Source: an uncultured Clostridia bacterium
GTDB lineage: Bacteria > Bacillota > Clostridia > Peptostreptococcales > Anaerovoracaceae
Direction of reading: 5' to 3'
Assembly: GCA_934233735.1 (NCBI GenBank)
Contig: CAKQGQ010000015.1
Span: 1-53,217, forward strand
DNA length: 53,217 bases
In this document: positions 33,401 through 41,684 of the stretch, in pieces
How positions within the stretch are numbered: the stretch's first letter is position 1
How the letters are laid out: each line of letters opens with the position of its first letter
The notes under the pieces: generated by a model
What the model was told of the DNA's origin: nothing
The model's input: only the letters and a program-made list of their open reading frames with translations
Databases searched by the model: none
Program-made: the position numbers and the translations under genes

Positions 33401-33416
33401 TGGCACACATTTTGCA
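33401..33416 (+). promoter_or_regulatory. sigma-54 promoter of kal
   Basis: TGGCAC-ACATT-TTGCA is an exact match to the sigma-54 consensus. Transcription should start near 33428, about 60 nt before the kal ATG. The inverted-repeat activator site ends about 30 nt upstream, closer than usual but not exceptional. Confidence 0.88.
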
Positions 33417-33488
33417 ATATATATTTGCGTGAGTTTTGAGTTATTCAAAATAACTTTAGAATATCGATATGAAAAAGGAGAAAACGAA

Positions 33489-33878
33489 ATGGAAAAAATT
33501 ACTTCAACATTAAGATTAAGAATGTCTGCAAAGGATGCGCACTACGGTGGAGAATTAGTTGACGGAGCACATATGGTTCACTTATTCGGTGATGTTGCTA
33601 CTGAATTATTAATCAAGTTAGACGGAGACGAAGGTCTTTTCTGCGCATATGACAACGTAGAATTCTTAGCTCCTACATATGCAGGCGACTATATCGAAGC
33701 TTACGGCGAAATCGACAAAATCGGTAACACTTCCAGACACATGACTTTCGAAGCAAGAAAGGTTATCGTTTCCAGAAAAGACATCAACGCTTCCGCTGCT
33801 GATTTCTTAGAAGAACCTATCGTGGTTGCAAGAGCTTCCGGAACTTGCGTTACTCCGAAGGAAATGAAGAGAAAATAA
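33489..33878 (+). CDS. kal: 3-aminobutyryl-CoA ammonia-lyase
   Basis: This protein of 129 aa is a small hot-dog-fold lyase that removes ammonia from L-3-aminobutyryl-CoA to give crotonyl-CoA, late in lysine fermentation. Recognisable parts are the start MEKITSTLRLRMSAKDAHYG, the GAHMVHLFGDVATELLIK helix, and EFLAPTYAGDYIEAYGEI. The ATG at 33489 has AAGGAG 8 nt upstream; a further-upstream start would precede the predicted transcript. It is transcribed alone, away from the regulator, and ends in an intrinsic terminator. Confidence 0.93.
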   Translation: MEKITSTLRLRMSAKDAHYGGELVDGAHMVHLFGDVATELLIKLDGDEGLFCAYDNVEFLAPTYAGDYIEAYGEIDKIGNTSRHMTFEARKVIVSRKDINASAADFLEEPIVVARASGTCVTPKEMKRK

Positions 33879-33977
33879 TTTCCTCCGCTTTGGTCGGAAA
33901 TTATAATGACGAAGACGGTCGGAAATTATAACAAACTTAGAAAACACGATAATTACTAATACATCTTTTATGAAGGA

Positions 33978-34004
33978 AGAGTTTGCTCATGCAGGCTCTT
34001 TTTT
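33978..34004 (+). terminator. terminator of kal
   Basis: AGAGTTTGC (33978-33986) pairs with GCAGGCTCT (33991-33999, two G-U) followed by TTTTTT. The 3' end of the convergent small Cys-rich gene touches the T-run. Confidence 0.8.
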
Positions 34005-34171
34005 CATATCTTTTTTCCCCGGTTCTGGCATCCCGAACCGTCCGGACATCCCGAACAACAGCCTGAGCACCCACCGCAGCTTCCTTTCCGTCGGTCGCGG
34101 ATCATGGAAAAGACAGCCGCGCAAAGCGCGGCTCCTATCATGATTAAAACAACAATCGTTGCAAAGTTCAT
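34004..34171 (-). CDS. FeoB-associated Cys-rich membrane protein
   Basis: This 55-aa protein has one N-terminal membrane helix (FATIVVLIMIGAALCAAVF), a basic junction (RDRRKG), and a Cys-rich tail: CGGCSGCCSGCPDGSGC. Proteins of this shape regularly follow feoB in Firmicutes and are thought to help iron uptake, perhaps by binding or handing over ferrous iron at the membrane. The ATG has AGAGGT 7 nt upstream. It lies 36 nt after the feoAB stop on the same strand. It is short and easily missed, but composition and position are diagnostic. Confidence 0.87.
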   Translation of the reverse strand: MNFATIVVLIMIGAALCAAVFSMIRDRRKGSCGGCSGCCSGCPDGSGCQNRGKKI

Positions 34172-34207
34172 AATTTTACCTCTTCAGTCACGGAGGTCAC
34201 GCTGCAC

Positions 34208-36556
34208 TTACAGCAGCATGCCGCCGACAATATAGACCGCAAAAGCACACAGCCATGCAATCACGCACTGCAGAACAACAACAAGTGCCGCCCACTTGCC
34301 GCCGAGTTCCCTCTTGATAGAGGTAATGGCCGCAACGCAAGGCGTATAAAGCAGGCAGAACACGAGAAGTGCCGCTGCCGCAAGCGGGGTCAAAAGTGTC
34401 GTAATGCTGATTCCATCCGTCAGAACGGTCAGGGTTGCAACAACGCTTTCCTTTGCCATGAAGCCGGTAATGAGTGCCGTTGAAATTCTCCAGTCGCCGA
34501 AGCCAAGCGGCGCAAATACAGGCGCAATTACACCCGCAAGCATTGCAAGCAGACTGTTTTGCGAGTCCGATACAACATTCAGTCTCGTATCAAATGTCTG
34601 CAGGCACCAAATTACAATTGTGGCAACAAATATAACCGTGAAGGCCCTCTCAAGGAAATCCTTTGCCTTTTCCCAGAGCAGCTGGCCGACATTTTTGGCG
34701 CCCGGCAGTCTGTAGTTCGGAAGTTCCATAACAAACGGCACCGGTTCGCCCCGGAATGCCACACCACGCGCAAGAAGTGCAAATAAAATACCTACAAGAA
34801 TTCCTGTGAAGTAGAGAATAATCATTACAAGTGCTCCGTGTTCCGGAAAGAACGCAGCACTGAAAAATCCGTAAATCGGCAGCTTTGCCGAACAGCTCAT
34901 AAACGGAGTCAAAAGGATTGTCATCTTACGGTCGCGTTCCGACGGCAGCGTACGGCTTGCCATAACCCCCGGCACGGTGCATCCGAAACCAATCAGCATC
35001 GGTACAATACTCCTCCCTGAAAGACCGATTTTACGGAGAAGCTTGTCCATGACAAACGCAACTCTTGCCATGTATCCGCTGTCTTCGAGAATCGACAGAA
35101 AGAAAAACAAAGTTACGATTATAGGAAGAAACGCAAGCACGCTTCCCACACCCTTGAAAATACCGTCAATGACCAATGAGTGCACAACCGGATTGATTCC
35201 GTACGCAGTAAGTCCTGCATCGGTCAGCTCCGTCAATGCACCGATGCCCAAATCCAATATATCGGAAAGCCATGAGCCGATCACTCCGAACGTCAGCCAG
35301 AAAACAAGCGCCATTATTCCGATAAATGCCGGGATTGCGGTGTATTTGCCGGTAAGGATTTTGTCTATCTTGACACTGCGTGCGTGTTCTTTGCTTTCCT
35401 TAGGCTTCACAACGGTTTTGCCGCAGACCTGCTGAATAAAGGAGAACCGCATATCGGCGATTGCCGCCGCTCTGTCCATGCCTCTTTCTTCCTCCATCTG
35501 GCAGATGATGTGCTCCAGCGTTTCTTTTTCGTTCTGATCGAGCTTAAGGTGCGAAAGCATCACTTCGTCGCCCTCCGCAAGTTTGCTGGCCGCAAATCGA
35601 ACGGGGATTCCCGCATTCGCCGCATGGTCTTCAATCAAATGCATAATTGCGTGCAGGCATCTATGTACAGCTCCGTCGTGGTCCTGCGGGTCACAAAAAT
35701 CGCTGCGGCCCGGTTTTTCCTGATACTGCGCCACATGAACGGCGTGGCTGATCAGCTCGCTGATGCCCTCGTTCTTTGCTGCCGAAATCGGTATTACCGG
35801 AATTCCGAGTGCTTCCTCCATCTCGTTCACGCGGACAGTTCCTCCGTTTTCGCGGACCTCATCCATCATATTTAATGCCAAAACCATTGGAATATCAAGT
35901 TCCATGAGCTGCATCGTAAGATAAAGGTTTCTCTCTATATTCGTTGCATCCACGATGTTTATGATGCCCTTCGGCTTGTCATCAAGAAGAAACTGTCTGG
36001 TTACGATTTCCTCACTCGTGTACGGCGACATGGAGTAAATTCCCGGAAGATCCGTAACCAGTGTTTTGGGATAACCTTTGATTACACCGTCTTTTCGGTC
36101 AACCGTAACTCCGGGGAAATTCCCCACATGCTGATTCGAGCCGGTAAGCTGATTAAACAAGGTCGTTTTGCCGCAGTTTTGATTTCCGGCAAGTGCAAAT
36201 GTAATCGTTGTGCCGTCGGGCAAAGGATTCCCATCCGTTTTTACATGGTAGATTCCGCCCTCACCGAGCCCGGGGTGTTTCGCCTTCGGTTTTTCCGGAG
36301 ACTTTCCCTCTGCGGTATTTTCCTCCGGAATGTTTATCGGTTCGATTTCTATTTTTTCTGCATCTGCGAGCCTGAGCGTCAGTTCGTATCCGTGGATTCG
36401 GAATTCCATCGGATCCCCCATCGGAGCAAGCTTCATAAGCTTGATTTCGGCTCCGGGCACCACTCCCATATCAAGGAAATGCTGCCGCAGCGCACCTTGG
36501 CCTCCGACAACGGTGATTCTGCCGCTTTCTCCAGTCTTTAAATCTCTTAATCTCAT
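34208..36556 (-). CDS. feoB: FeoA-FeoB fusion, ferrous iron transporter
   Basis: This 782-aa protein joins an N-terminal FeoA SH3-like domain (1-75) to a full FeoB. The GTPase domain shows G1 GNQNCGKTT, G3 DLPGIYS and G4 NMMD, followed by the helical GDI-like region and a membrane domain of two nucleoside-recognition (Gate) halves with FGCTVPGVMASR. FeoB imports Fe2+ across the cytoplasmic membrane. It is 11 nt after rluB and followed by the Cys-rich helper gene. A second, GTPase-less FeoB-like permease lies at 46069-47373. Confidence 0.95.
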   Translation of the reverse strand: MRLRDLKTGESGRITVVGGQGALRQHFLDMGVVPGAEIKLMKLAPMGDPMEFRIHGYELTLRLADAEKIEIEPINIPEENTAEGKSPEKPKAKHPGLGEGGIYHVKTDGNPLPDGTTITFALAGNQNCGKTTLFNQLTGSNQHVGNFPGVTVDRKDGVIKGYPKTLVTDLPGIYSMSPYTSEEIVTRQFLLDDKPKGIINIVDATNIERNLYLTMQLMELDIPMVLALNMMDEVRENGGTVRVNEMEEALGIPVIPISAAKNEGISELISHAVHVAQYQEKPGRSDFCDPQDHDGAVHRCLHAIMHLIEDHAANAGIPVRFAASKLAEGDEVMLSHLKLDQNEKETLEHIICQMEEERGMDRAAAIADMRFSFIQQVCGKTVVKPKESKEHARSVKIDKILTGKYTAIPAFIGIMALVFWLTFGVIGSWLSDILDLGIGALTELTDAGLTAYGINPVVHSLVIDGIFKGVGSVLAFLPIIVTLFFFLSILEDSGYMARVAFVMDKLLRKIGLSGRSIVPMLIGFGCTVPGVMASRTLPSERDRKMTILLTPFMSCSAKLPIYGFFSAAFFPEHGALVMIILYFTGILVGILFALLARGVAFRGEPVPFVMELPNYRLPGAKNVGQLLWEKAKDFLERAFTVIFVATIVIWCLQTFDTRLNVVSDSQNSLLAMLAGVIAPVFAPLGFGDWRISTALITGFMAKESVVATLTVLTDGISITTLLTPLAAAALLVFCLLYTPCVAAITSIKRELGGKWAALVVVLQCVIAWLCAFAVYIVGGMLL

Positions 36557-36567
36557 TCTTTTCTCCG

Positions 36568-37272
36568 TTAACAGTTCTTTAAGTATTCTATTTCTTCTCT
36601 TGTCAGCTTGCGATAGTGTCCGGGTTTCAAATGGCCAAGGCGAATCTCGCCGATTGCGATTCTTTCCAGTTCCTGCACAGGATTTCCGACTGCAGCAAAC
36701 ATTTTTCTGACCTGCCTGTTCTTTCCTTCATGAATCGAAATTTCGACAATCGTCGAATGCTGCGTGCCTTTAATAATGTTGACTTTCGCAGGAGAAGTCA
36801 CAAAACCTCCGATGTCCACGCCTTTCCGCAGCCTTGCCGCTTTTTCGTTCGACAGAATTCCTGCAACCCTTGCCCTGTAAGTTTTATACACTTCATGCTT
36901 CGGATGCGTCAGGCGGTATGCCATTTCTCCGTCATTTGTCATAATGAGCGCGCCACTCGTATTGTAATCCAAACGTCCGACCGGAAAGAGGCGCGCGTCG
37001 ATATCCGCCACGACATCCATCACGGTAAGGCGCTCCTTGTCATCGGAAACCGTCGTCACCATGCCAAGCGGCTTGTTAATCAAAACATATTCTGCCTTTT
37101 GTTTTGCGCTGATTTGCGTGCCGTTCACTTCGACCTTGTCGCCGTCCGTCACTTCGTAGCCCGGTTCCTTTAAAACCGCACCGTTTATCTTCACATTGCC
37201 GTTGGCGATGAGCTCGTCCGCCTTCCTGCGGCTGCAAATCCCCGCCTGTGCGATATATTTGTTGATTCTCAT
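36568..37272 (-). CDS. rluB: 23S rRNA pseudouridine synthase, RluB/RsuA family
   Basis: This protein of about 234 aa has an N-terminal S4 RNA-binding domain (MRINKYIAQAGICSRRKADELI) and the RsuA/RluB catalytic motif GRLDYNTSGALIMTNDG with the catalytic aspartate. It converts a uridine of 23S rRNA (typically around 2605) to pseudouridine. The start at 37272 follows GAGAGG by 7-8 nt; a start 5 codons earlier is less well supported. The coupling to feoAB is probably incidental. Confidence 0.9.
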   Translation of the reverse strand: MRINKYIAQAGICSRRKADELIANGNVKINGAVLKEPGYEVTDGDKVEVNGTQISAKQKAEYVLINKPLGMVTTVSDDKERLTVMDVVADIDARLFPVGRLDYNTSGALIMTNDGEMAYRLTHPKHEVYKTYRARVAGILSNEKAARLRKGVDIGGFVTSPAKVNIIKGTQHSTIVEISIHEGKNRQVRKMFAAVGNPVQELERIAIGEIRLGHLKPGHYRKLTREEIEYLKNC

Positions 37273-37377
37273 TTTTTGCCCTCTCATCTTTTTATCTACT
37301 GCTTATTAGTATACTTGATTTAGGACAAAGAAACAACCTTTGATTTTGCGCGCCTTAGGTGCTTGGAAATTGTTGGG

Positions 37378-37648
37378 AAAATGTATAAATGCACTCCAAA
37401 CCCCAAATCCAAGCCATGTTGCGTGTATTTTTTTACATTATTTTCCGTCTCTGCATTCGATATTTCTATGTATCATATTCTGCTCAATTTACGCAATCTC
37501 TAAAACGTTGAAATTTCAATGTTTTTAAAAAAATATCTTTTGTTGCATTTAATTATTCATTTGACCCTTCAATTGAGTTTCCTTTATATGTAAAAAAATA
37601 CACGCCAAGAATGCTGAAAAGAAAATTTGGTATGCATTTATACATTTA
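37378..37648. repeat. MITE-like intergenic element, copy 2
   Basis: A ~271-bp relative of the element at 21147-21420. Outer arms are AAATGTATAAATGCA...CCAAA and its reverse complement. The inner inverted repeat is longer here (left arm 37419-37438, right arm 37588-37608), and TTGAAATTTCAA recurs at 37508-37519. The arms of each copy match each other better than they match the arms of the other copy, so they have changed together. It lies between the rluB start and the end of the FAD protein gene. Confidence 0.75.
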
Positions 37649-37830
37649 GCTTCTATGCTCTCGCCACCAAACACCGAAAGCACCGGGGTGGGGGGGACGT
37701 ACCTCGTGCGCCACGCTTGATGCAAGCCGCCTGCACAGCCGGGCCGTGCGCACGGCCGCACAGAGAGGGCATGTGTGGACAGCAGCACGGAGCGGTGGGT
37801 TCAAAGTCTCGTACCCCGCCGCACGCCGTC
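37649..37830. other. GC-rich spacer, no gene seen
   Basis: Between the MITE-like element and the stop of the FAD protein gene. It is markedly richer in GC than its surroundings and has short palindromes (CCGTGCGCACGG near 37745) but no U-tract terminator and no credible reading frame. Confidence 0.4.
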
Positions 37831-39141
37831 CTACCGATTATAAATCCCCGCGAGCCCCTGCGCTTCCACGCGCCTTCTGATTGCCTTGACATCTGTGGTG
37901 TAAAGCTGCCGGTCTTTCATGCGCTGAAAATATGTACCACCCGCGAAGGTCAGACGCTTCTTATAACCGTCCTCCTGACCGAGCATGAAGTTGGCGAAGC
38001 TGATGATGTCGCCGACCGCCAGCTCTTCCGGCAGCTCGAGCAAAGGTTTTCCGTCCGCCATCCGGCTCGCGTTATAGCCTGCCAGCGAGCCTGTTGTAAT
38101 GGCTTCGGTATGGCCGACGAAAAAGCCTGATTTTTCACCGCCTAAGAACAAATTCTCAATTTCGTCGGCTTTCAGATATTCATCGCGAAGGCTGACCGAC
38201 ATATAACGGATGGAATTGCCTTTGCCGCCTGCATACGGATCGACAAAGCGAGCGTTCTCAAAGCCTTCGACCTTCCGAAGGTCTGAGAGGTTAAAATAGG
38301 AAGTCATTAACTTTGCGTGGCCGGTGTCAATCAGAATGATGTTTTCTGCGAATGGGTCAAGCGCGTACTGCTGGCAGACCTTTTGGCTGAGTTTGTCTTT
38401 GTTGACCATCTCAGGCGGAAGCGGCACGACTGCGAAACCTTCTTTATCCAGCTTTTTTTGGAGTTTCGGGCTGAGCGTGCGCTTTTCGAGCTTGCAGGAG
38501 CCGCTGAAGGCGCCGGGTCTGCCATTCAGGCGTTCGCCGTGCACATCGTAGCAGCCCGCCCGTTCCGTCAAGCTGACACGCGGACCGAACGCGGGGCAGC
38601 GCAGCACGCACATTGAGCAGCCGTTTCCGTATTTCGTGCAGTTTCCCATCGGACCCGTCGAGCCTGTGGTCTCCACGAAAACATCGCCGTCAATTTCCAC
38701 TGTTTCGTATTCTCCATCGTGATTCAGCTGCACCGCTGTGACAGAGCGGATACGCGCAGCGCCGTCTTCCGTTTTTTCAGTCACGACATCTACAGCGCGG
38801 CACATCAGGCGTAGCTCGACGCCGAGCTTCACGAGAAGGCGGCGTACCTCAGGTTCCACGAGCGCCACATCATAAAAGCTTGCATGGTTATGCCCCGGAA
38901 AATCAACATTTTTATGCGTGCTGAGCCGGTCGGTAATCTCGAATAGCTCCGAAGCACCGAGTGCGATGTTTTCCTCCGCGGCGGTGAACCGTCCGTTGTT
39001 TCGCATGATTCCGCCGACATTCCCAAGCCCGAGCAGCAGGTCCGTTTTTTCCAGCAGCACCACCTCATGCCCCTGCTTGACCGCCCGGATTGCCGCTGCG
39101 CAGCCGGACCAGCCTGCCCCCGTTATAACAATTTTGCTCAT
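37831..39141 (-). CDS. FAD-dependent Fe-S oxidoreductase of unknown substrate
   Basis: This protein of about 436 aa starts with a dinucleotide-binding fold (KIVITGAGWSGCAAAIRAVKQG) and resembles the GidA/TrmFO-like flavoprotein superfamily. A Cys cluster in the middle (NCTKYGNGCSMCVLRCP) has the look of an iron-sulfur site. A GGEKSGFFVGHTEAITTGSLAGYNASR stretch near the end fits the FAD-closing motif of that superfamily. The start at 39141 has GGAGGAGG upstream and overlaps the stop of the preceding gene by 4 nt (ATGA), so the two are translationally coupled. I do not recognise the substrate; a role in tRNA methylation (TrmFO) is not supported by the added Cys cluster and the partner gene. 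Confidence 0.72.
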   Translation of the reverse strand: MSKIVITGAGWSGCAAAIRAVKQGHEVVLLEKTDLLLGLGNVGGIMRNNGRFTAAEENIALGASELFEITDRLSTHKNVDFPGHNHASFYDVALVEPEVRRLLVKLGVELRLMCRAVDVVTEKTEDGAARIRSVTAVQLNHDGEYETVEIDGDVFVETTGSTGPMGNCTKYGNGCSMCVLRCPAFGPRVSLTERAGCYDVHGERLNGRPGAFSGSCKLEKRTLSPKLQKKLDKEGFAVVPLPPEMVNKDKLSQKVCQQYALDPFAENIILIDTGHAKLMTSYFNLSDLRKVEGFENARFVDPYAGGKGNSIRYMSVSLRDEYLKADEIENLFLGGEKSGFFVGHTEAITTGSLAGYNASRMADGKPLLELPEELAVGDIISFANFMLGQEDGYKKRLTFAGGTYFQRMKDRQLYTTDVKAIRRRVEAQGLAGIYNR

Positions 39142-40136
39142 TGTAAATTTCCTCCTCCCACACATTTGCATTCTTTGACGGTCTGCCCGTCTTTATCCGT
39201 ATGACTGCAGGAGCCGCAGATTCCCAGCCCGCAGCAGATGTTCGCATGATTGGCAACGATGAGGCAGCGCCCCGAGGCTTCCACGGACGGCACCGGATTT
39301 GCGGTAAGTTTTCCGCTGTCCCTGAGCTTTCGGACGACCTGATTCGTATAATACGGCGACGCCAGAAACATCACCTGATCGTACAGATCAAGCAGCCCCA
39401 TCACCGTCTCCATTTCCGATGCCAAGTGAATGTAATTGTAACGGATTTGACCGTTTTTGCCCCCTGCACTTTTCACATAGTCGCCGATAAATTCCTCCGT
39501 GATTTTGTCATCGTCGATGAAAAGATTGATTTTGGCAGGGTTTTCGCCTGCCAGATAGGTTGAAATATTCAAAAAAGGCGCAAGCGCCGTGCCCTTTGCG
39601 ATTACCAGCAAAGGTTTGCTGTGGTCGATTTTGCCAGCCGTCTTGAGGCCTCCGTAGAAAGGCCCCTTGATGCTCCAGAATTTATTCAAAGGGTTCGTAA
39701 GCTGCATCGTCTTTACTCCTAAAGGCTGCACCGCTACCTCGATATAGGGTCTCGGCCCGATGAGAAAACGCCTTTTTTCGATCGCATAGGATGAGCGGAG
39801 CACCGAAAGCGGCACCATGTATCCCATGATTTCCGCCAGAATATAGGTTCCCAGCCGATGGCACTGCTGTGCAAATCCCGCTGACACTTCCAGCCGCACA
39901 ACTGTAAGATTTTTCGAATAGTTTTTCTGATGTACGACCTCCGCCGGAATCGCCATCGTCAATGGCTGCGGTTTTCCGCCGTTCATAGCAAGCTCGCCGT
40001 AAGGACAGGTTCCGCTCCACTGTATGCTGCACCCGCATTCGCCCGTGCGCAGCATTCCGCAGCTGTAGCACTGTCCCGCCGTCGTCAGATGACAGGGACA
40101 TTTCACAGAGCCCCTGTCCACACACTTATACTCCAT
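39138..40136 (-). CDS. PyrK-like flavin/Fe-S electron transfer subunit
   Basis: This 332-aa protein resembles dihydroorotate dehydrogenase electron-transfer subunits (PyrK) and related NAD(P)H:flavin reductases: an FAD-binding barrel with GTYILAEIMGYMVPLSVLRSS, an NAD-domain start LLVIAKGTALAPFLNI, and a C-terminal CCGLGICGSC...ECKC cluster like the [2Fe-2S] site of PyrK. Unusually it adds an N-terminal block of nine cysteines in the first 45 residues (CVDRGSVKCPCH, CYSCGML, CGC, CPYGE), suggesting a further metal centre. It probably shuttles electrons between NAD(P)H and the coupled FAD protein. Confidence 0.75.
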   Translation of the reverse strand: MEYKCVDRGSVKCPCHLTTAGQCYSCGMLRTGECGCSIQWSGTCPYGELAMNGGKPQPLTMAIPAEVVHQKNYSKNLTVVRLEVSAGFAQQCHRLGTYILAEIMGYMVPLSVLRSSYAIEKRRFLIGPRPYIEVAVQPLGVKTMQLTNPLNKFWSIKGPFYGGLKTAGKIDHSKPLLVIAKGTALAPFLNISTYLAGENPAKINLFIDDDKITEEFIGDYVKSAGGKNGQIRYNYIHLASEMETVMGLLDLYDQVMFLASPYYTNQVVRKLRDSGKLTANPVPSVEASGRCLIVANHANICCGLGICGSCSHTDKDGQTVKECKCVGGGNLQ

Positions 40137-40137
40137 A

Positions 40138-41028
40138 CTATTTTCCTCCTTGTTGAAATCCGTAGTCCATCAGCGCATAGGCATCGTTAAACCAGTTTCC
40201 GTCGCGCAGCACTACCGCAATCATTTCCTTATCATCTCTCTTAGCCGAGGCGACGAGGGTTCTGCCGGAAGCTTTGGTAAATCCGATTTTGATGCCGGTC
40301 GCACCGTCATACTGAAAGACGGTTTTGTTTTTGTTGTGAAAGCTTCGGCTTCCGTCTTTATTCTGCCAGTCCTTCGCGCTGACAATTTTTCGAAAATCAT
40401 CCCTCTTCATCGCTTCGCCCGCAATCCGCGCCAAATCCGCCGCTGTCGTATAGTGATTTTCCTCATAAAGTCCGCTCGGATTCGTAAAATGTGTACCGCT
40501 GCAGCCGAGCGTCTCCGCCTTTTCGTTCATCATCGATACGAAGGAAGAAAGGCTTCCTCCTACGCACATCGCAAGCGCCGTCGCGCTGTCATTTCCCGAC
40601 TGCAGCATCAGTCCGTAAAGCAGTTCCTCAATACTTATTCTCTCCCCTTTTTTCAAATATATCGAAGACCCTTCGATTCCAACCGCCTCTTCGGGAATGA
40701 TGACCTCGCTGTCCATGCCAAGGCCCAGTTCGTCTAATTTTTCCAGAACCACAAGTGCAGTCATAATCTTCGTCGTACTCGCAGGATAGCCCTTCACATT
40801 CGCATTCTTTTCATATAGAATCTGCCCGCTTTCGTCGATGAGCGCAGCGCTTTCTGCTGAAACAGACGGCGGCGCGCCCGCCGAGACCTTCCATGTTTCA
40901 GAACTTTTGACCGTCTCAGAGGCCCTAAAGTTCCCACCGGAAATTCCCAGACCGCCAAGCACCCCAAGGGAAAATGCCAGACATACTATTCCTGCAATAT
41001 ATATTTTGCTTTTCTTTTTTCTTTCCAT
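40138..41028 (-). CDS. D-alanyl-D-alanine carboxypeptidase, peptidase S11 (DacF-like)
   Basis: This 296-aa protein has an N-terminal signal anchor and the penicillin-binding carboxypeptidase motifs SxxK (STTK in PASTTKIMTALV) and SxN (SGND). The third motif, normally KTG, reads KIG (GIKIGFTKASGR). It would trim the pentapeptide of peptidoglycan outside the membrane. Only 1 nt separates it from the PyrK-like gene. Its ribosome site (GGGAG) is in the 3' arm of the scpB terminator, directly before a T-run and the ATG. Confidence 0.88.
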   Translation of the reverse strand: MERKKKSKIYIAGIVCLAFSLGVLGGLGISGGNFRASETVKSSETWKVSAGAPPSVSAESAALIDESGQILYEKNANVKGYPASTTKIMTALVVLEKLDELGLGMDSEVIIPEEAVGIEGSSIYLKKGERISIEELLYGLMLQSGNDSATALAMCVGGSLSSFVSMMNEKAETLGCSGTHFTNPSGLYEENHYTTAADLARIAGEAMKRDDFRKIVSAKDWQNKDGSRSFHNKNKTVFQYDGATGIKIGFTKASGRTLVASAKRDDKEMIAVVLRDGNWFNDAYALMDYGFQQGGK

Positions 41029-41029
41029 A

Positions 41030-41065
41030 AAAAAACTCCCATCAACAGTTTACTTGTTGATGGGA
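41030..41065 (-). terminator. terminator of scpAB, overlapping the dacF ribosome site
   Basis: TCCCATCAACA (41037-41047) and TGTTGATGGGA (41055-41065) form a perfect 11-bp stem followed on the minus strand by TTTTTTT and then immediately by the dacF-like ATG. The GGGAG that precedes the ATG lies in the stem. Confidence 0.88.
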
Positions 41066-41081
41066 ATTTTTATTCATAATT

Positions 41082-41684
41082 TTAAAACTCTATCGTCATC
41101 TGCCCCGCTGCAACCGGATCCAGCTCCTCACTGCCGGTCTCTGCCTCGATGTCATCGTTAATCACGCTTTCAATATCTTCAATGTCCGGAAGCTCCTTCA
41201 GATTTGTAAATCCGAAATTCTTAAGAAACGTATCCGTCGTTCCGTAAAGGAGCGGTCTTCCGATTGCCGTCGAGCGGCCGACTTCCTTAATCAGGTCTTT
41301 TTTCATCAGCCCTTCAACCACGCGGTCACACTTGATGCCGCGAATCGCTTCCATTTCGCCCTTTGTCACGGGCTGCTTATAGGCGATAATCGCCAAAACC
41401 TCCAGCGCCGACTGGGAAAGCTTCTTCGACTTCACCGGCGTGCAGAGCCTGCGCACATAGTCCGCATTTTCCTCACGCGTCACGAACTGAAACGCTTTGT
41501 TGACCTCGCGAATCACGATGCCCCTGCCCTCCTGCTCGTACTCTGCCTGCAGCTCCTTGAAATATGCATAGGCGTCTTCTTTGCTTATATTAAACACATC
41601 GGCAGCCATCTTCGCTTCCAGAGGCTCACCCCATGTAAACATCATGGACTCCATTGCCGACTTAATTGCTTTATTTGCTGTCAT
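41082..41684 (-). CDS. scpB: segregation and condensation protein B
   Basis: This protein of about 200 aa is the winged-helix ScpB (kleisin-interacting) subunit of the SMC-ScpAB condensin. Diagnostic text: SQSALEVLAIIAYKQPVTKGEMEAIRG and the following GRSTAIGRPLLYGTTDTFLKNFGF. The start at 41684 overlaps the scpA end by 14 nt, with GGAAAGAGA upstream; a longer version has no ribosome site. It ends just before the hairpin terminator at 41030-41065. Confidence 0.93.
   Translation of the reverse strand: MTANKAIKSAMESMMFTWGEPLEAKMAADVFNISKEDAYAYFKELQAEYEQEGRGIVIREVNKAFQFVTREENADYVRRLCTPVKSKKLSQSALEVLAIIAYKQPVTKGEMEAIRGIKCDRVVEGLMKKDLIKEVGRSTAIGRPLLYGTTDTFLKNFGFTNLKELPDIEDIESVINDDIEAETGSEELDPVAAGQMTIEF

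Noticed and set aside
37649..37830. Coding remnants in the GC-rich spacer
   Set aside because: Open frames exist on both strands but overlap each other, lack ribosome sites and resemble no family.
37831..39141. TrmFO tRNA methyltransferase
   Set aside because: FAD fold is similar, but the extra Cys cluster and the coupled PyrK-like gene do not fit that enzyme.
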